NCBI GenBank assembly: GCA_050633885.1
Contig: JBOEHK010000004.1
Coordinates: forward strand, 124,001-188,000
DNA: 64,000 bases
Direction: 5' to 3'
Source: JAWSVE01 sp050633885
Lineage (GTDB): Bacteria > Pseudomonadota > Gammaproteobacteria > Pseudomonadales > Cellvibrionaceae
Below are positions 26,651 through 35,960 of the stretch, piece after piece. Within the stretch, counting starts at the first letter, position 1; the number at the start of each line of letters is the position of its first letter. The notes under the pieces are model-generated. The model was given only the letters and a program-made list of their open reading frames with translations. It was not told the DNA's origin and made no database searches. Both the position numbers and the translations under genes were made by a program.

Positions 26651-28006
26651 ATGAATATAATCGCCACCAACCGTACACCTGTTCCTCAATTGGGCCGAAT
26701 GCTGGAGGGGTATGATAGTCCAGCAATCTTGGTATCTGCAGATTATGTCATCCTCTCAACAAACCGGCGTTATCAAGAACAATTCGGCGAGATAGAAAAA
26801 AACAAATCTCAATATTGTTATCAAGTCTCACACGGATATAACGTGCCCTGTGATCAAGCAGGTGAGTCGTGTCCGTTACAAGCAGCAACAAAGTCAGGGC
26901 ACAAAGAGCGCGTATTGCATATTCATCAAACGCCACGGGGAAAGGAACATGTTGATGTAGAGATGGTGCCTATATTAAATGATAAAAATGAAATTGAATT
27001 TTTTATCGAATTGTTAAAACCCATACCGTTGGCAACGGGTGCTTTTTCGAAGAAAAAAATGGTGGGTGAAAGTAACATTTTTAATCAGCTGGTTGAAAAA
27101 ATTGCACGAGTCGGAAAATCTAATGCTTCCGTTTTATTGCTAGGTGAGTCAGGCACTGGAAAAGAATTAGCAGCGAAAGCAATTCATATGGCGAGTGATA
27201 GAGCAAATAAACCACTTGTCACTTTAGAGTGTTCCGGATTAACAGATTCATTATTTGAAAGTGAATTATTTGGTCATGTTAAAGGGGCTTTTACTGGTGC
27301 ACATGCCATGAAAAAAGGGTTAATTGAATTGGCAGAGGGAGGCACGTTATTCTTAGATGAGATTGCAGATGTTCCATTACAACTTCAAGTTAAATTACTC
27401 CGCCTCATTGAAAGCCACACCTATAGGAAAGTGGGAAGCTCTGAAACTAAAAATGCTGACTTTAGATTAATCTGTGCGACTCATAAAAACATTGAACAAA
27501 TGGTTGAGGAGGGCACATTTAGAGAGGATCTATACTATCGAATTAACGTCTTTCCAATACACCTCCCTTCTTTGTCGGAACGGACTTCGGATATTCCCAG
27601 TATATCTAAACATCTCTTAAAAGAAATGAGCGATGGATCTGAATATCACATAACCGATTCAGCGATAAAAATATTAATGGCCCATCGCTACAAAGGAAAC
27701 GTACGCGAATTACGAAATATTATTATGAGGGCTTTAGTTTTTTCTGATACGAACATGATAGACCATAACATTATTTCAAAATGCATTAATGTCGATCAGC
27801 TTCAGCCATCACAAAATATAAAAAACAGTAAACTCGACAATACTTTTTCAGAAAAATTTAAGAAAAAAAGCTTACGAGAAAATGAGAAAGAATATTTTGT
27901 TACCCTCATGTCGACGCTCTCGGGTAACAAAAAAGAAGCCGCCAAAATTGCTGGGGTTAGCCTAAGATCTCTTTATCGAAAACTAGAGCATTTTGATATT
28001 GAATAA
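26651..28006 (+). CDS. fisR: FisR-type sigma-54-dependent sulfane-sulfur regulator
   Basis: 451-residue enhancer-binding protein. The N-terminal PAS-like sensor (about 1-125) has cysteines at 56, 67 and 74; the 11- and 7-residue spacings equal those of C53/C64/C71 in the Cupriavidus FisR, which form persulfide or polysulfide links to sense sulfane sulfur. The AAA+ domain has Walker A GESGTGKE, the sigma-54 contact loop GAFTGA and Walker B TLFLDEIAD. The C-terminal Fis-type helix-turn-helix is NKKEAAKIAGVSLRSLYRKL. It is divergent from the pdo-sqr operon, whose -24/-12 promoter it should activate. Confidence 0.92.
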   Translation: MNIIATNRTPVPQLGRMLEGYDSPAILVSADYVILSTNRRYQEQFGEIEKNKSQYCYQVSHGYNVPCDQAGESCPLQAATKSGHKERVLHIHQTPRGKEHVDVEMVPILNDKNEIEFFIELLKPIPLATGAFSKKKMVGESNIFNQLVEKIARVGKSNASVLLLGESGTGKELAAKAIHMASDRANKPLVTLECSGLTDSLFESELFGHVKGAFTGAHAMKKGLIELAEGGTLFLDEIADVPLQLQVKLLRLIESHTYRKVGSSETKNADFRLICATHKNIEQMVEEGTFREDLYYRINVFPIHLPSLSERTSDIPSISKHLLKEMSDGSEYHITDSAIKILMAHRYKGNVRELRNIIMRALVFSDTNMIDHNIISKCINVDQLQPSQNIKNSKLDNTFSEKFKKKSLRENEKEYFVTLMSTLSGNKKEAAKIAGVSLRSLYRKLEHFDIE

Positions 28007-28255
28007 CTGTGCTGTTAACTGCCTCGCTATCTAACTAGTTATCTGTATACCCTCTTAACATATTATCATTAAGCTTTTTTTCAACTAAGCATTATCGTCA
28101 AACATTCTTTCCTTTACTTATTAACAGACAACGCATAGTGTTCGATTTACAATATTCATTAAATGTTTAGTATACCGATAACACTAAAAAATACCTGCAG
28201 CACTAAAATCTGAACGCTTTATAATTAAGAATGCTCTCTAACCGAAATTGTAACT

Positions 28256-28287
28256 AACTAGGATTACTATCTAACTAGGATCACTAT
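28256..28287 (+). repeat. Tandem duplication of the rimK ribosome binding site
   Basis: AACTAGGATTACTAT (28256-28270) is repeated as AACTAGGATCACTAT (28273-28287), one base different and 17 bases apart. The second copy carries the working AGGA and runs into the ATG of the RimK-like gene. The first is a spare upstream copy. Confidence 0.75.
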
Positions 28288-29191
28288 GAAAATAGCCGTG
28301 CTATCGCGCAACAAAAACCTGTACTCAACACGACGCTTAAAAGAAGCCGGACAAGAGCGTGGCCACCAGGTGGATATTATTGACACACTTCATTGCTATA
28401 TGGACATCACAAAGAGTCGCCCAACAGTCCGATATCATGGTGAAGAGTTACCATACTATGACGCTGTCATTCCGCGTATTGGCGCATCAATTACTTTTTA
28501 TGGTACAGCGGTTGTTCGCCAGTTTGAAATGATGGGGACTTTTTGTGTCAATGAATCTGTCGCTATCAGTCGATCCAGAGATAAATTAAGATCATTACAA
28601 CTCTTATCTCGAAAAGATGTTGGCCTACCAAGAACTGGGTTTGCAAATCGACCAGACAATATTAAAGATTTAATTAAAAATGTGGGCGGCGCACCTGTTG
28701 TTATTAAACTACTTGAAGGTACCCAAGGTATTGGCGTTGTATTAGCCGACACCAATAAAGCGGCAGAAAGTATCGTCGAAGCTTTTATGGGATTAAATGC
28801 AAATATTTTAGTACAAGAATTTATTAAGGAAGCGGGTGGTGCAGACATACGTTGTTTTGTTGTTGGTAATAAAGTGGTTGCAGCAATGAAACGACAGGGT
28901 GGCGAGGGTGAATTTCGTTCTAATTTGCATCGTGGTGGATCAGCATCTTTAATTCGTTTGAAAAAAGAAGAACGAGCTACGGCTGTCAAAGCTGCTCAAG
29001 TGATGGGGTTAAATGTGTGTGGCGTCGACTTATTGCAATCAAATAATGGTCCTGTCGTCATGGAAGTGAATTCATCACCAGGTTTGGAAGGCATTGAAGT
29101 AGCAACAGAAAAAGATGTTGCTGGAATGATCTACGAGTTTATTGAGAACAATGCAAAACCACATAAAACAAAAACCCGCGGAAAAGGCTGA
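28286..29191 (+). CDS. rimK: RimK-family ATP-grasp ligase
   Basis: 301-residue ATP-grasp enzyme of the RimK type, which adds glutamate residues to the C-terminus of ribosomal protein S6 and can make poly-glutamate. The N-terminal domain (MKIAVLSRNKNLYSTRRLKEAG) and the ATP-grasp core are intact: VVIKLLEGTQGIGVVLADT, NILVQEFIKEAGGADIRCFVVG, AAMKRQGGEGEFRSNLHRGG, and the metal site VVMEVNSSPGLEGIE. An AGGAT lies 6 bases before the ATG, within a short tandem repeat. The RimB-like gene 63 bases downstream matches the known rim operon pairing. Confidence 0.95.
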   Translation: MKIAVLSRNKNLYSTRRLKEAGQERGHQVDIIDTLHCYMDITKSRPTVRYHGEELPYYDAVIPRIGASITFYGTAVVRQFEMMGTFCVNESVAISRSRDKLRSLQLLSRKDVGLPRTGFANRPDNIKDLIKNVGGAPVVIKLLEGTQGIGVVLADTNKAAESIVEAFMGLNANILVQEFIKEAGGADIRCFVVGNKVVAAMKRQGGEGEFRSNLHRGGSASLIRLKKEERATAVKAAQVMGLNVCGVDLLQSNNGPVVMEVNSSPGLEGIEVATEKDVAGMIYEFIENNAKPHKTKTRGKG

Positions 29192-29254
29192 TACTTTAGA
29201 ATATAAAAAAATGATATATTAGAATAAAAAAGAAAACGTACAGAGAAGTTACCC

Positions 29255-29695
29255 ATGGTTGTCGAAGAAAATAAAATTATTGTTGGAAGTTTAGAAATTG
29301 GTAACTTGCCAGATATCGGTATTCATGATTTGCAAATTCGTGTGGATACCGGTGCTAAAACATCATCGCTTCACGTTGATAATATCACCAAATTTAAAAG
29401 AGATGGAAAACCCTGGGTGAAATTCGATTTGCATCCAGATGTTTATAATGTCGACGACGTCATTTCTTGTGAATCAAAGTTACATGACTTTAGATCAGTA
29501 AAATCCTCAAACGGTGTCTCTCAAGAGCGATACGTCATCAAAACGACATTTGAACTTGGCGCCGATGCATGGCCAATTGAAATAACGCTGACCAATCGAT
29601 CCGATATGACAAACCTGATGCTTTTAGGTCGTGAAGGCATGAAAAACAAAATATTGGTCGATCCATCGAAAACATTTGTTTTGCGTAGCAAGTGA
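29255..29695 (+). CDS. Retropepsin-like protease, RimB / RimK-associated
   Basis: 146-residue member of the putative ATP-dependent zinc protease family (pepsin-like fold), which is coded with RimK in many bacteria and called RimB in Pseudomonas. The single aspartyl-type motif RVDTGAKTSSLHVDN sits near residue 32, and NLMLLGREGMKNKILVDPSKTFVLR forms the conserved C-terminus. One motif per chain implies a homodimer, as in retropepsins. It has no signal peptide, so action is cytoplasmic. A hairpin terminator at 29732 closes the two-gene unit. Confidence 0.85.
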   Translation: MVVEENKIIVGSLEIGNLPDIGIHDLQIRVDTGAKTSSLHVDNITKFKRDGKPWVKFDLHPDVYNVDDVISCESKLHDFRSVKSSNGVSQERYVIKTTFELGADAWPIEITLTNRSDMTNLMLLGREGMKNKILVDPSKTFVLRSK

Positions 29696-30139
29696 ACGAC
29701 CTCCCAAATGTAGACACCTTGTAAAATGACTATGCTTTGATTTACAAAGCATTTTCAATGTTTAAATGAAGAGCTTACCTCTGAAGTTTCGATCATTATT
29801 GCCTATGGAAACTCAAAATGTAGTCGCTACAAATACGGTTTTTCCATCGATGATGTTTCTAAGATTAACTCGTCAAACACACTTACAATGACTTACATTC
29901 CTAGCTTCCGACAATGAATTTGTCAAAGCATAGCCTCAGCCATATAGTTCATTTTAAATATCGATGGGGTGGTATGAAACGCCTAAGTTGCAGTACCCAT
30001 TTATCTGAAGATGAAAATTTATTAGATGAACTTAGTTAGGGCGTGGCTAGCACCTCTTGTAAGAAATAATCAATAATTTAACCTTTAAAAAGAATAACGA
30101 TTTAGAAATAAGAATTAAACGAATTTTTTAGTTACCTTT
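29696..30139. other. Intergenic region between rimK operon and EPS locus
   Basis: 444 bases between convergent transcription units. It contains the terminator at 29732-29755. No credible gene is present: the best start-to-stop frames are tiny, such as 21 codons at 29974. I see no RNA family. The last ~80 bases (30060-30139) are AT-rich and should hold the end of the exopolysaccharide transcript, but I see no clear hairpin there. Confidence 0.5.
29732..29755 (+). terminator. Rho-independent terminator after the rimK operon
   Basis: ATGCTTTG and CAAAGCAT form a perfect 8-bp stem with a 5-base loop, followed by TTTC. It is AT-rich and so only moderately strong, but correctly placed 37 bases after the stop codon. 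Confidence 0.65.
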
Positions 30140-32542
30140 TCATAAAATATTTAGTATTTTTTTAGCATCAGGGAATCCAAAATATCCTGCGCTATCATCT
30201 TTAGTTGCTATGATAAGTTGTTCTTTAGCTTTTTTATTTTGACCGTTTTTGTGATACGCCATTCCTAAATGATAACGATATTCTGGCTTATTAGGTTCTC
30301 GGCTAATGCTTGCTTCTAAAAAAGAAATTGCTTGTGGCAAATTATTAAGCTGGTAGTGAGCCCAACCAAGAGTATCTAATAGAATTGGCTCTTTACTTTT
30401 TGAAAAATCAGATGTTAGATCTAATGCTCTTTTAAAATTTGCTTCGGATGGGAAATAATTAATCAGTACAACAGCTAAATTATTCTTAGCCACAATTAAG
30501 TCTGGATTAGCGCTTAAGACAATCTCGTATTGTTCTTTAGCATCGCTGTATTTTTTTTGTTTTTGTAATATGTTTGCTAAACGTAAACGTATATCTGTAA
30601 AGCCAGCGTCATGCTTCAAAGCTCCTCTATATACAGATTCTACTTTTTTAATATTTTTATCTTTTAAATAAATGTCAGCTAGTTTTACGTATGTTTTTTC
30701 CAAATTTGGATTTTGTAAAATTATGTCACTATAGATTTTAATAGCTTTATTTTTATCATCCACTCGAAGATAGACAGTTGCTAATATATCTTTGACAAAA
30801 ATAAGGTCCGGATATTTTTTTAGGTGCTCTTGTAAAAACTTAATGGCATTAGATTCATCATTTAATGCTAAGTAACTATCTACGTAGCCTCCAACTGGCT
30901 CAAAACCTTCAGGGCTTAATTCTAATGCATTTTTGTAATTCTCTCGTGCGGAAATCCAATTATTTTGTTTTCCGTCAATGGTGGCTTTTATGAGATAACC
31001 TGAAGTTTTAAATTTTTCACTATCGATTAGAGTTTTTGAAATCTCATTGGCTTTTTCCCATTTTTTTTCTGCGATATATATCTGAGATAACATTGATAAA
31101 ACCTGTGGGTTATCTGAATCAATATTTATTGCTCTTTCGAGCATATTTTCTGCTGAGCCTATTTGATTAGTTGCAATATTTAACCGGCCAGCATTAGTCA
31201 ATGCTGTAATATTGTTCGCATCAATTTGTATAACTCTCAGATATGAGTCCAGTGCAAGAGTTGGCGATCCTGTACGTTCTTGTATTTGCGCCAACATCAT
31301 CAGAGCATCAATATGTTCATAATTGTTTTTAAGTGCAGCCCTGAGGTTAGCTGTAGCGCTATCAAAATCATTACCTTTTAAATATATGCGAGCTTGTGTT
31401 ACTAAAGCTTCAGTATTTGTAGGTTCAATTTCAAATATTTGATTTAACCATTTGTTAGCATCTTCTTCCTGTCCTAGGGATAAGCTCATAACCGCTAAAG
31501 CATTACGTGCTTTTAATGAATTTGATGATTGATTATCTAACTTTATAATATCTAAAAATACATCTTTTGCTTTATTATCTTCTTTGGAAGACAAATAAAC
31601 TTGTGCCAGTATCTCTCTGTATTGGTAGATGTCGGGGTCTTCTTTTATATAAGATTTAACAACACTTTCTGTTGCATCCAATCCTTTTCTTTGGGCTAAA
31701 AATTCTATATAACTTTTCTTTAACGAGATACTGTCAGGATTTAATGAGATCGATTTTGTTAATACTAGTTCAGCCTCATCAATTTTATTCTGGAATGCGT
31801 ACCCTCGTGCTAACCTTTGATGATAAGAAATAGTATTAGGATGCTCTTGAACTAATTCATTTAATAATTTTTCTACGCCTTTAGCATCTTTAGTTTGTGT
31901 AAGGGCAGATAACTTAAGGTTTTTTAGTGTTTCACTTTTAGGATTGGCTTCCAACCCTAAATTAATAGCATCTAAAGCTTTTTGAGGCGACTGATCCGCA
32001 TAGACTGTTGTAATTACAGCAATTGCTTTTTCATTGCTAGGGTCTTTTTTTAATATAGAATTAGCAATATTAAGAGCCGATGCTTGATCTCCTTCTCTAG
32101 CAAAAAGCCCAGCTGAAATAATTTTTGCTTCGTTATTTTCAGGAGATAAAGATAATGCCTTTTCAATATGATTACGTGCAAGATCATTTTCTTGCGCCGC
32201 AAAATAGATTTTAGATATTCCTATTTGTGCTTCAATATGATCTGGGTTTTCATCCACAACAGATTTATATTTAATAAATGCTTGTCTATATTCACCATTT
32301 ATTTGATTAAGGTTAGCAAATAAAACAAGTGCGTTATAATTCTTTTTGTTAATTTGTAAAACGTTTTTCAATTCTATTTTCGCTTTATCATAATTACTTT
32401 CTTCGAAATATTGCTGCGCTTTTTTAAGATATTTTTCTTGTCGGTCTTCAGCGCCAGAGCAAGAAGACAACAAAATACTTGTAGTTCCATATATTATTAT
32501 TTTTTTTACCAAATCTTTTGATGTTAATAGTTTCTTGTTCAT
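30140..32542 (-). CDS. prsT: PEP-CTERM system TPR-repeat lipoprotein (PrsT)
   Basis: 800-residue lipoprotein. The signal peptide ends in a lipobox (ILLSSC, Cys28 as lipidation site). The rest is a string of about twenty tetratricopeptide repeats (for example YFEESNYDKAKIELKNVLQI, AHYQLNNLPQAISFLEASI). This matches the PrsT family, always coded beside exosortase and exopolysaccharide genes and thought to act in the periplasm or outer membrane in assembly or export of sorted proteins and polymer. It is the last gene of the long minus-strand locus, 24 bases after the initiating transferase gene. Confidence 0.93.
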   Translation of the reverse strand: MNKKLLTSKDLVKKIIIYGTTSILLSSCSGAEDRQEKYLKKAQQYFEESNYDKAKIELKNVLQINKKNYNALVLFANLNQINGEYRQAFIKYKSVVDENPDHIEAQIGISKIYFAAQENDLARNHIEKALSLSPENNEAKIISAGLFAREGDQASALNIANSILKKDPSNEKAIAVITTVYADQSPQKALDAINLGLEANPKSETLKNLKLSALTQTKDAKGVEKLLNELVQEHPNTISYHQRLARGYAFQNKIDEAELVLTKSISLNPDSISLKKSYIEFLAQRKGLDATESVVKSYIKEDPDIYQYREILAQVYLSSKEDNKAKDVFLDIIKLDNQSSNSLKARNALAVMSLSLGQEEDANKWLNQIFEIEPTNTEALVTQARIYLKGNDFDSATANLRAALKNNYEHIDALMMLAQIQERTGSPTLALDSYLRVIQIDANNITALTNAGRLNIATNQIGSAENMLERAINIDSDNPQVLSMLSQIYIAEKKWEKANEISKTLIDSEKFKTSGYLIKATIDGKQNNWISARENYKNALELSPEGFEPVGGYVDSYLALNDESNAIKFLQEHLKKYPDLIFVKDILATVYLRVDDKNKAIKIYSDIILQNPNLEKTYVKLADIYLKDKNIKKVESVYRGALKHDAGFTDIRLRLANILQKQKKYSDAKEQYEIVLSANPDLIVAKNNLAVVLINYFPSEANFKRALDLTSDFSKSKEPILLDTLGWAHYQLNNLPQAISFLEASISREPNKPEYRYHLGMAYHKNGQNKKAKEQLIIATKDDSAGYFGFPDAKKILNIL

Positions 32543-32566
32543 AGAATATGTCCCATATAAAATATT

Positions 32567-34180
32567 TTACGTTAAACTAATAATTGCTAAGGCGAACAAT
32601 CCGCCAAAATTTAGTAGAGAATGATTTTCTGTATTTCGGTTAATAACGTACTCAATGGCGTAAATCATAACAACTAAGCGTAACAACATTGTTCCGGTTT
32701 CTATAAAAGAAGTAGCACTGGATAATAGTGGTGCTGACAACAAAATAAAAAGAACTAGAATATCTTGATTGTCAACCCTAAATTGATTTTTTCGGGTAAG
32801 TCTAACAACGAATAGAAGCAATACAGCCATTATCATTAGTGAAAAATCTAGTATTTTAACAACAATCATATGATCTATGAATGAAAACGGATAAAGAACT
32901 AAAGCACTTACTGAATATGAAATAACTCGGGTAGATACAGTTTGTAATCGTTTAAAGAAAAATAATAATGTTAAAGAAATTAAGATTAAAGTCAGTGATA
33001 GCAAAGATAAGCTTTCGTTATCTTTAACGAATGATGTAGAAGTCAGTGAAAAAATAAACCAAACAGAGACCAGCGATATAGATATTATTGTTGCGCTGTT
33101 AATATAGATCCAATTAAACTTCCTAAAAAATAAGTTTCTTCGTTCTTTTTTTGTAGATCTATTATGATCATCATGTACTTTCCATTGATAGATTTTTGCC
33201 ATTATAACAGTGCTTATGGATGTAATGGCTATGCTTATAAATAGTATTATAATAAATAAATCAGATTCAAAACGAAATATGTACCCAATAAAAATGAGAA
33301 GAAATTGTATAAGATAAATTAAGGCTACGGCTTCGTAGTGATGAAATCCAATTTTAATTAATTGGTGATGGATATGATTTTTGTCTGCAGAAAAAGGCGA
33401 TTTTTTGTAATAAATCCTAATAGCCATCACCATCATCATGTCAATGATAGGCAAACTAAAAATAATAATTGGTAATAAAGGACTGACAGTTGACGTTTCG
33501 AGTTGTGTAACAAGAACGGCTAAACAAGCAGCAGAAAATCCAAGAAATTGGCTTCCAGTATCTCCCATAAAGACAATAGCTGGATGCGTGTTGTAGCGAA
33601 GAAAGCCTAATAAAGCACCAATTATTGCCATTGCGACACTTAAAATAATTGGCTCATTGGAGCAAAAACCAAGGTAACCAATGAACCCTAAACTAACAAC
33701 AATTGTACCTGCTGTTAACCCGTCTAAACCATCTGATAACGCAATCGCATTCGTCACAGACATAATAAAAAGAAAAACAATAGTATTTACAAGCCAGCCA
33801 GGAATGTTTAATTGATCTATGAATGGTATATTGTTGAATGATATGTCCCCGCTCATAAATACCAATGTAGCGATTATCTGGCCAAAAAATTTCCAATAAA
33901 AGGCTAATTCAAATCTATCATCGAGAACTCCAACAAAAACGATAACAAGCGCTCCTACTAAATATGAGAGCATTTTTATATCTGGTGATAAGTAGATAAC
34001 GGTGAGAAAAAAAGCAATTGCTATCGCTATTCCACCACTACGCGGAATTATCTTCGTATGTATTTTTCTTAAGCCATCAGGAGTATCTACTAACCCTAAT
34101 GTAGTCGCATATCTCATAAACACTGGAACAAGTGCAATGCTGATAAATAAGGATAAAGCAAAACTTAATGATGCGTTCAT
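32567..34180 (-). CDS. WecA/MraY-like polyprenyl-phosphate sugar-1-phosphate transferase
   Basis: 537-residue polytopic membrane enzyme of glycosyltransferase family 4. It moves a sugar-1-phosphate, usually an N-acetylhexosamine, onto undecaprenyl phosphate to begin repeat-unit synthesis. Core motifs are VGVLDDRFELAFYWKFFGQ, SDGLDGLTAGT, FMGDTGSQFLGF and the HIHHQLIKIGF His box. It is much longer than WecA (about 350 residues); the extra C-terminal ~190 residues add several hydrophobic helices (LLSLTLILISLTLLFFF, FVVRLTRKNQ), as in some exosortase-linked relatives. No PglC/WcaJ-type initiating enzyme is seen in the locus, so this is the likely initiator. Confidence 0.92.
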   Translation of the reverse strand: MNASLSFALSLFISIALVPVFMRYATTLGLVDTPDGLRKIHTKIIPRSGGIAIAIAFFLTVIYLSPDIKMLSYLVGALVIVFVGVLDDRFELAFYWKFFGQIIATLVFMSGDISFNNIPFIDQLNIPGWLVNTIVFLFIMSVTNAIALSDGLDGLTAGTIVVSLGFIGYLGFCSNEPIILSVAMAIIGALLGFLRYNTHPAIVFMGDTGSQFLGFSAACLAVLVTQLETSTVSPLLPIIIFSLPIIDMMMVMAIRIYYKKSPFSADKNHIHHQLIKIGFHHYEAVALIYLIQFLLIFIGYIFRFESDLFIIILFISIAITSISTVIMAKIYQWKVHDDHNRSTKKERRNLFFRKFNWIYINSATIISISLVSVWFIFSLTSTSFVKDNESLSLLSLTLILISLTLLFFFKRLQTVSTRVISYSVSALVLYPFSFIDHMIVVKILDFSLMIMAVLLLFVVRLTRKNQFRVDNQDILVLFILLSAPLLSSATSFIETGTMLLRLVVMIYAIEYVINRNTENHSLLNFGGLFALAIISLT

Positions 34181-34193
34181 TTTATTAAATCAG

Positions 34194-35810
34194 TTAGTTC
34201 GGTATAAAGTTATGGAGTAGAGGATTGAATTCTTCTAAGAATTTTTCTATATGTTGGTCAATTTCTACTTCATTAGCGGTGGAGCTTAATGGTACAACGA
34301 TTCTTACTAATGCACCGTCAGTCCTGTTCTGCGTTAAAGAATCCCAGAATAAAAACCATTTAGCTAAATATTCGTTTGTAATAATTCTGCCACGTTGTTG
34401 AAACCAATAGTAAACAATACTTTTTTCATCTCCATTTTGAATGATCGCACGATTAACTTTTAATGGTTCGCCTTTGGGGTTTGGTATATCTCTAATGACA
34501 TAATTTTCAATCTGTTTTATTCTCCAGCCTCCACCGGGAATGCACGATCTTGGTGAATGAATAGAGGCTCCTGATCTCTGAGAATTGTAATAAGCTACGT
34601 ACAAATTGAGAGGAATTTTACTATTTCTATAAGTAAAATCTGCAATAAAATAGTCAGTAAATTTAAGAGTATCTATAATATTATTTTCTAAATTACTTTC
34701 ATGACCAGTCCAATCTCCCTTGAGTAAAGGAAAGAGTGAAAATGTAGGTCTATCTATTTCTTTTTCTAATCGTTTATCGATAGATAATGAGAAAGGGACC
34801 ACGATCAAGAGAGCAACAATAAAGATTATAAGGGGATCGCGTATGTTATTAAATTTTTGATATATTTTTATATCAGAGAAAGAAGGGAATGTTAAATCTA
34901 TTCGATCAAAAAAATGGCCTTTATTATATAAAATTTTATGGAAAATAAATATCTCAAGCATCAATAAAGAAAGGCAAGCAATAAAGACTACCCAGCCTTC
35001 AAAGTCGTGTAAAAAACCTTCAGCTGCAGCAATTCCCCAATAATTTACAGTAATACCTATAATCGCAATACGAAAACTATTCATCACTATTGTAATAGGT
35101 ATGGTTGTAAAAAAAATAATAACGCGCTGCCAAATAGGCGCTTGGAATAAATAAGCTATTAAAAATCCAAAACTTAATAACGGAAACAAATATCTTAAAC
35201 CACTACAAGCTTCAACTACTTGAAGCTTGTAGTTACCAAGATCAATAATATTTCCTTCAAGAAAGACACTGATATCAAATAAGCGAATTATAAAAACGCC
35301 AATATTGGATGATAATAGTTGTAATTGACTAGAAAGATTGGCATATAAAAAGTTGGGGAGGGGAATCATAAATGATAAGTAAACGATTGGGGCCCATAGT
35401 TTACGTAAACCATTCATTCCAAAAATAGCAATTAAGATGCTAGCCAAAGCCACTATAAAACCGTATTGCATAATAATAAAAATAGTGCTTAACTTTCCAA
35501 TAATTAACATCGCCAACCCAGCAATTAAAAATACAATTGATAGCCAGCGATTTTTAGGTGTTTCTTGAGTAACTTGAGGTAATTTTTGGAAAACTAAGAG
35601 CAAACTGACGAGAGGGATAAGATAACCATGGCTATATTCTTCAAGCGTCCACTTATCAATCATTTCAAGCAGACCATCATAAAATCCAAAGATCAGCAAT
35701 ATAAAAGATACTGCACCAATACCAAAAATAAAAAGCGTATCGTTTTTTTGTGGATCGTTAAGATTTATTGTGTAGCCTCTCGGAGGAGAGTTTTTATGAG
35801 CCGAATCCAT
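34194..35810 (-). CDS. xrtD: Exosortase fused to EpsI domain, XrtD-like (VPLPA-CTERM type)
   Basis: 538-residue inner-membrane cysteine transpeptidase-like enzyme that processes PEP-CTERM-class tails. About eight membrane helices fill residues 25-300, with the catalytic triad Cys202 (VEACSGLRYLFP), Arg247 (MNSFRIAI) and His268 (FLHDFEGW). The N-terminal EEYSHGYLIP motif is also typical. From ~330 on is an EpsI domain (HSPRSCIPGGGW, NGDEKSIVYYWFQQRGR). Exosortases with fused EpsI include XrtD, whose substrates end in VPLPA tails; such a protein is coded at 51701-52552. The subtype is inferred from the fusion and the substrate. Confidence 0.9.
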   Translation of the reverse strand: MDSAHKNSPPRGYTINLNDPQKNDTLFIFGIGAVSFILLIFGFYDGLLEMIDKWTLEEYSHGYLIPLVSLLLVFQKLPQVTQETPKNRWLSIVFLIAGLAMLIIGKLSTIFIIMQYGFIVALASILIAIFGMNGLRKLWAPIVYLSFMIPLPNFLYANLSSQLQLLSSNIGVFIIRLFDISVFLEGNIIDLGNYKLQVVEACSGLRYLFPLLSFGFLIAYLFQAPIWQRVIIFFTTIPITIVMNSFRIAIIGITVNYWGIAAAEGFLHDFEGWVVFIACLSLLMLEIFIFHKILYNKGHFFDRIDLTFPSFSDIKIYQKFNNIRDPLIIFIVALLIVVPFSLSIDKRLEKEIDRPTFSLFPLLKGDWTGHESNLENNIIDTLKFTDYFIADFTYRNSKIPLNLYVAYYNSQRSGASIHSPRSCIPGGGWRIKQIENYVIRDIPNPKGEPLKVNRAIIQNGDEKSIVYYWFQQRGRIITNEYLAKWFLFWDSLTQNRTDGALVRIVVPLSSTANEVEIDQHIEKFLEEFNPLLHNFIPN

Positions 35811-35842
35811 TTTTATGTCCGTTTTTCAAGCTAGCTATTCCA

Positions 35843-35881
35843 GAGCTAATCCGCACGTACAACTATCCACGCAATTAGCTC
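35843..35881. repeat. Inverted repeat upstream of the exosortase gene
   Basis: GAGCTAAT (35843-35850) and ATTAGCTC (35874-35881) are perfect inverted arms with 23 bases between. They lie in the 150-base gap before the exosortase gene, the longest gap in the locus. It may be an attenuating or processing hairpin between the sugar genes and the sorting genes. Confidence 0.4.
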
Positions 35882-35960
35882 AAAATGAGAGATTATTAAG
35901 AGTAGTAATGGTTGTTTAGAGGTTATTTAGAGTGTATTGCGGAATTCTTACAAATGCGTT

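Noticed and set aside
29974..30039. 21-codon frame with a G-rich upstream sequence
   Set aside because: Too short, with no recognisable peptide and no conserved context.
29696..30139. Possible insertion-sequence remnant
   Set aside because: No inverted termini, transposase motif or target duplication could be seen.
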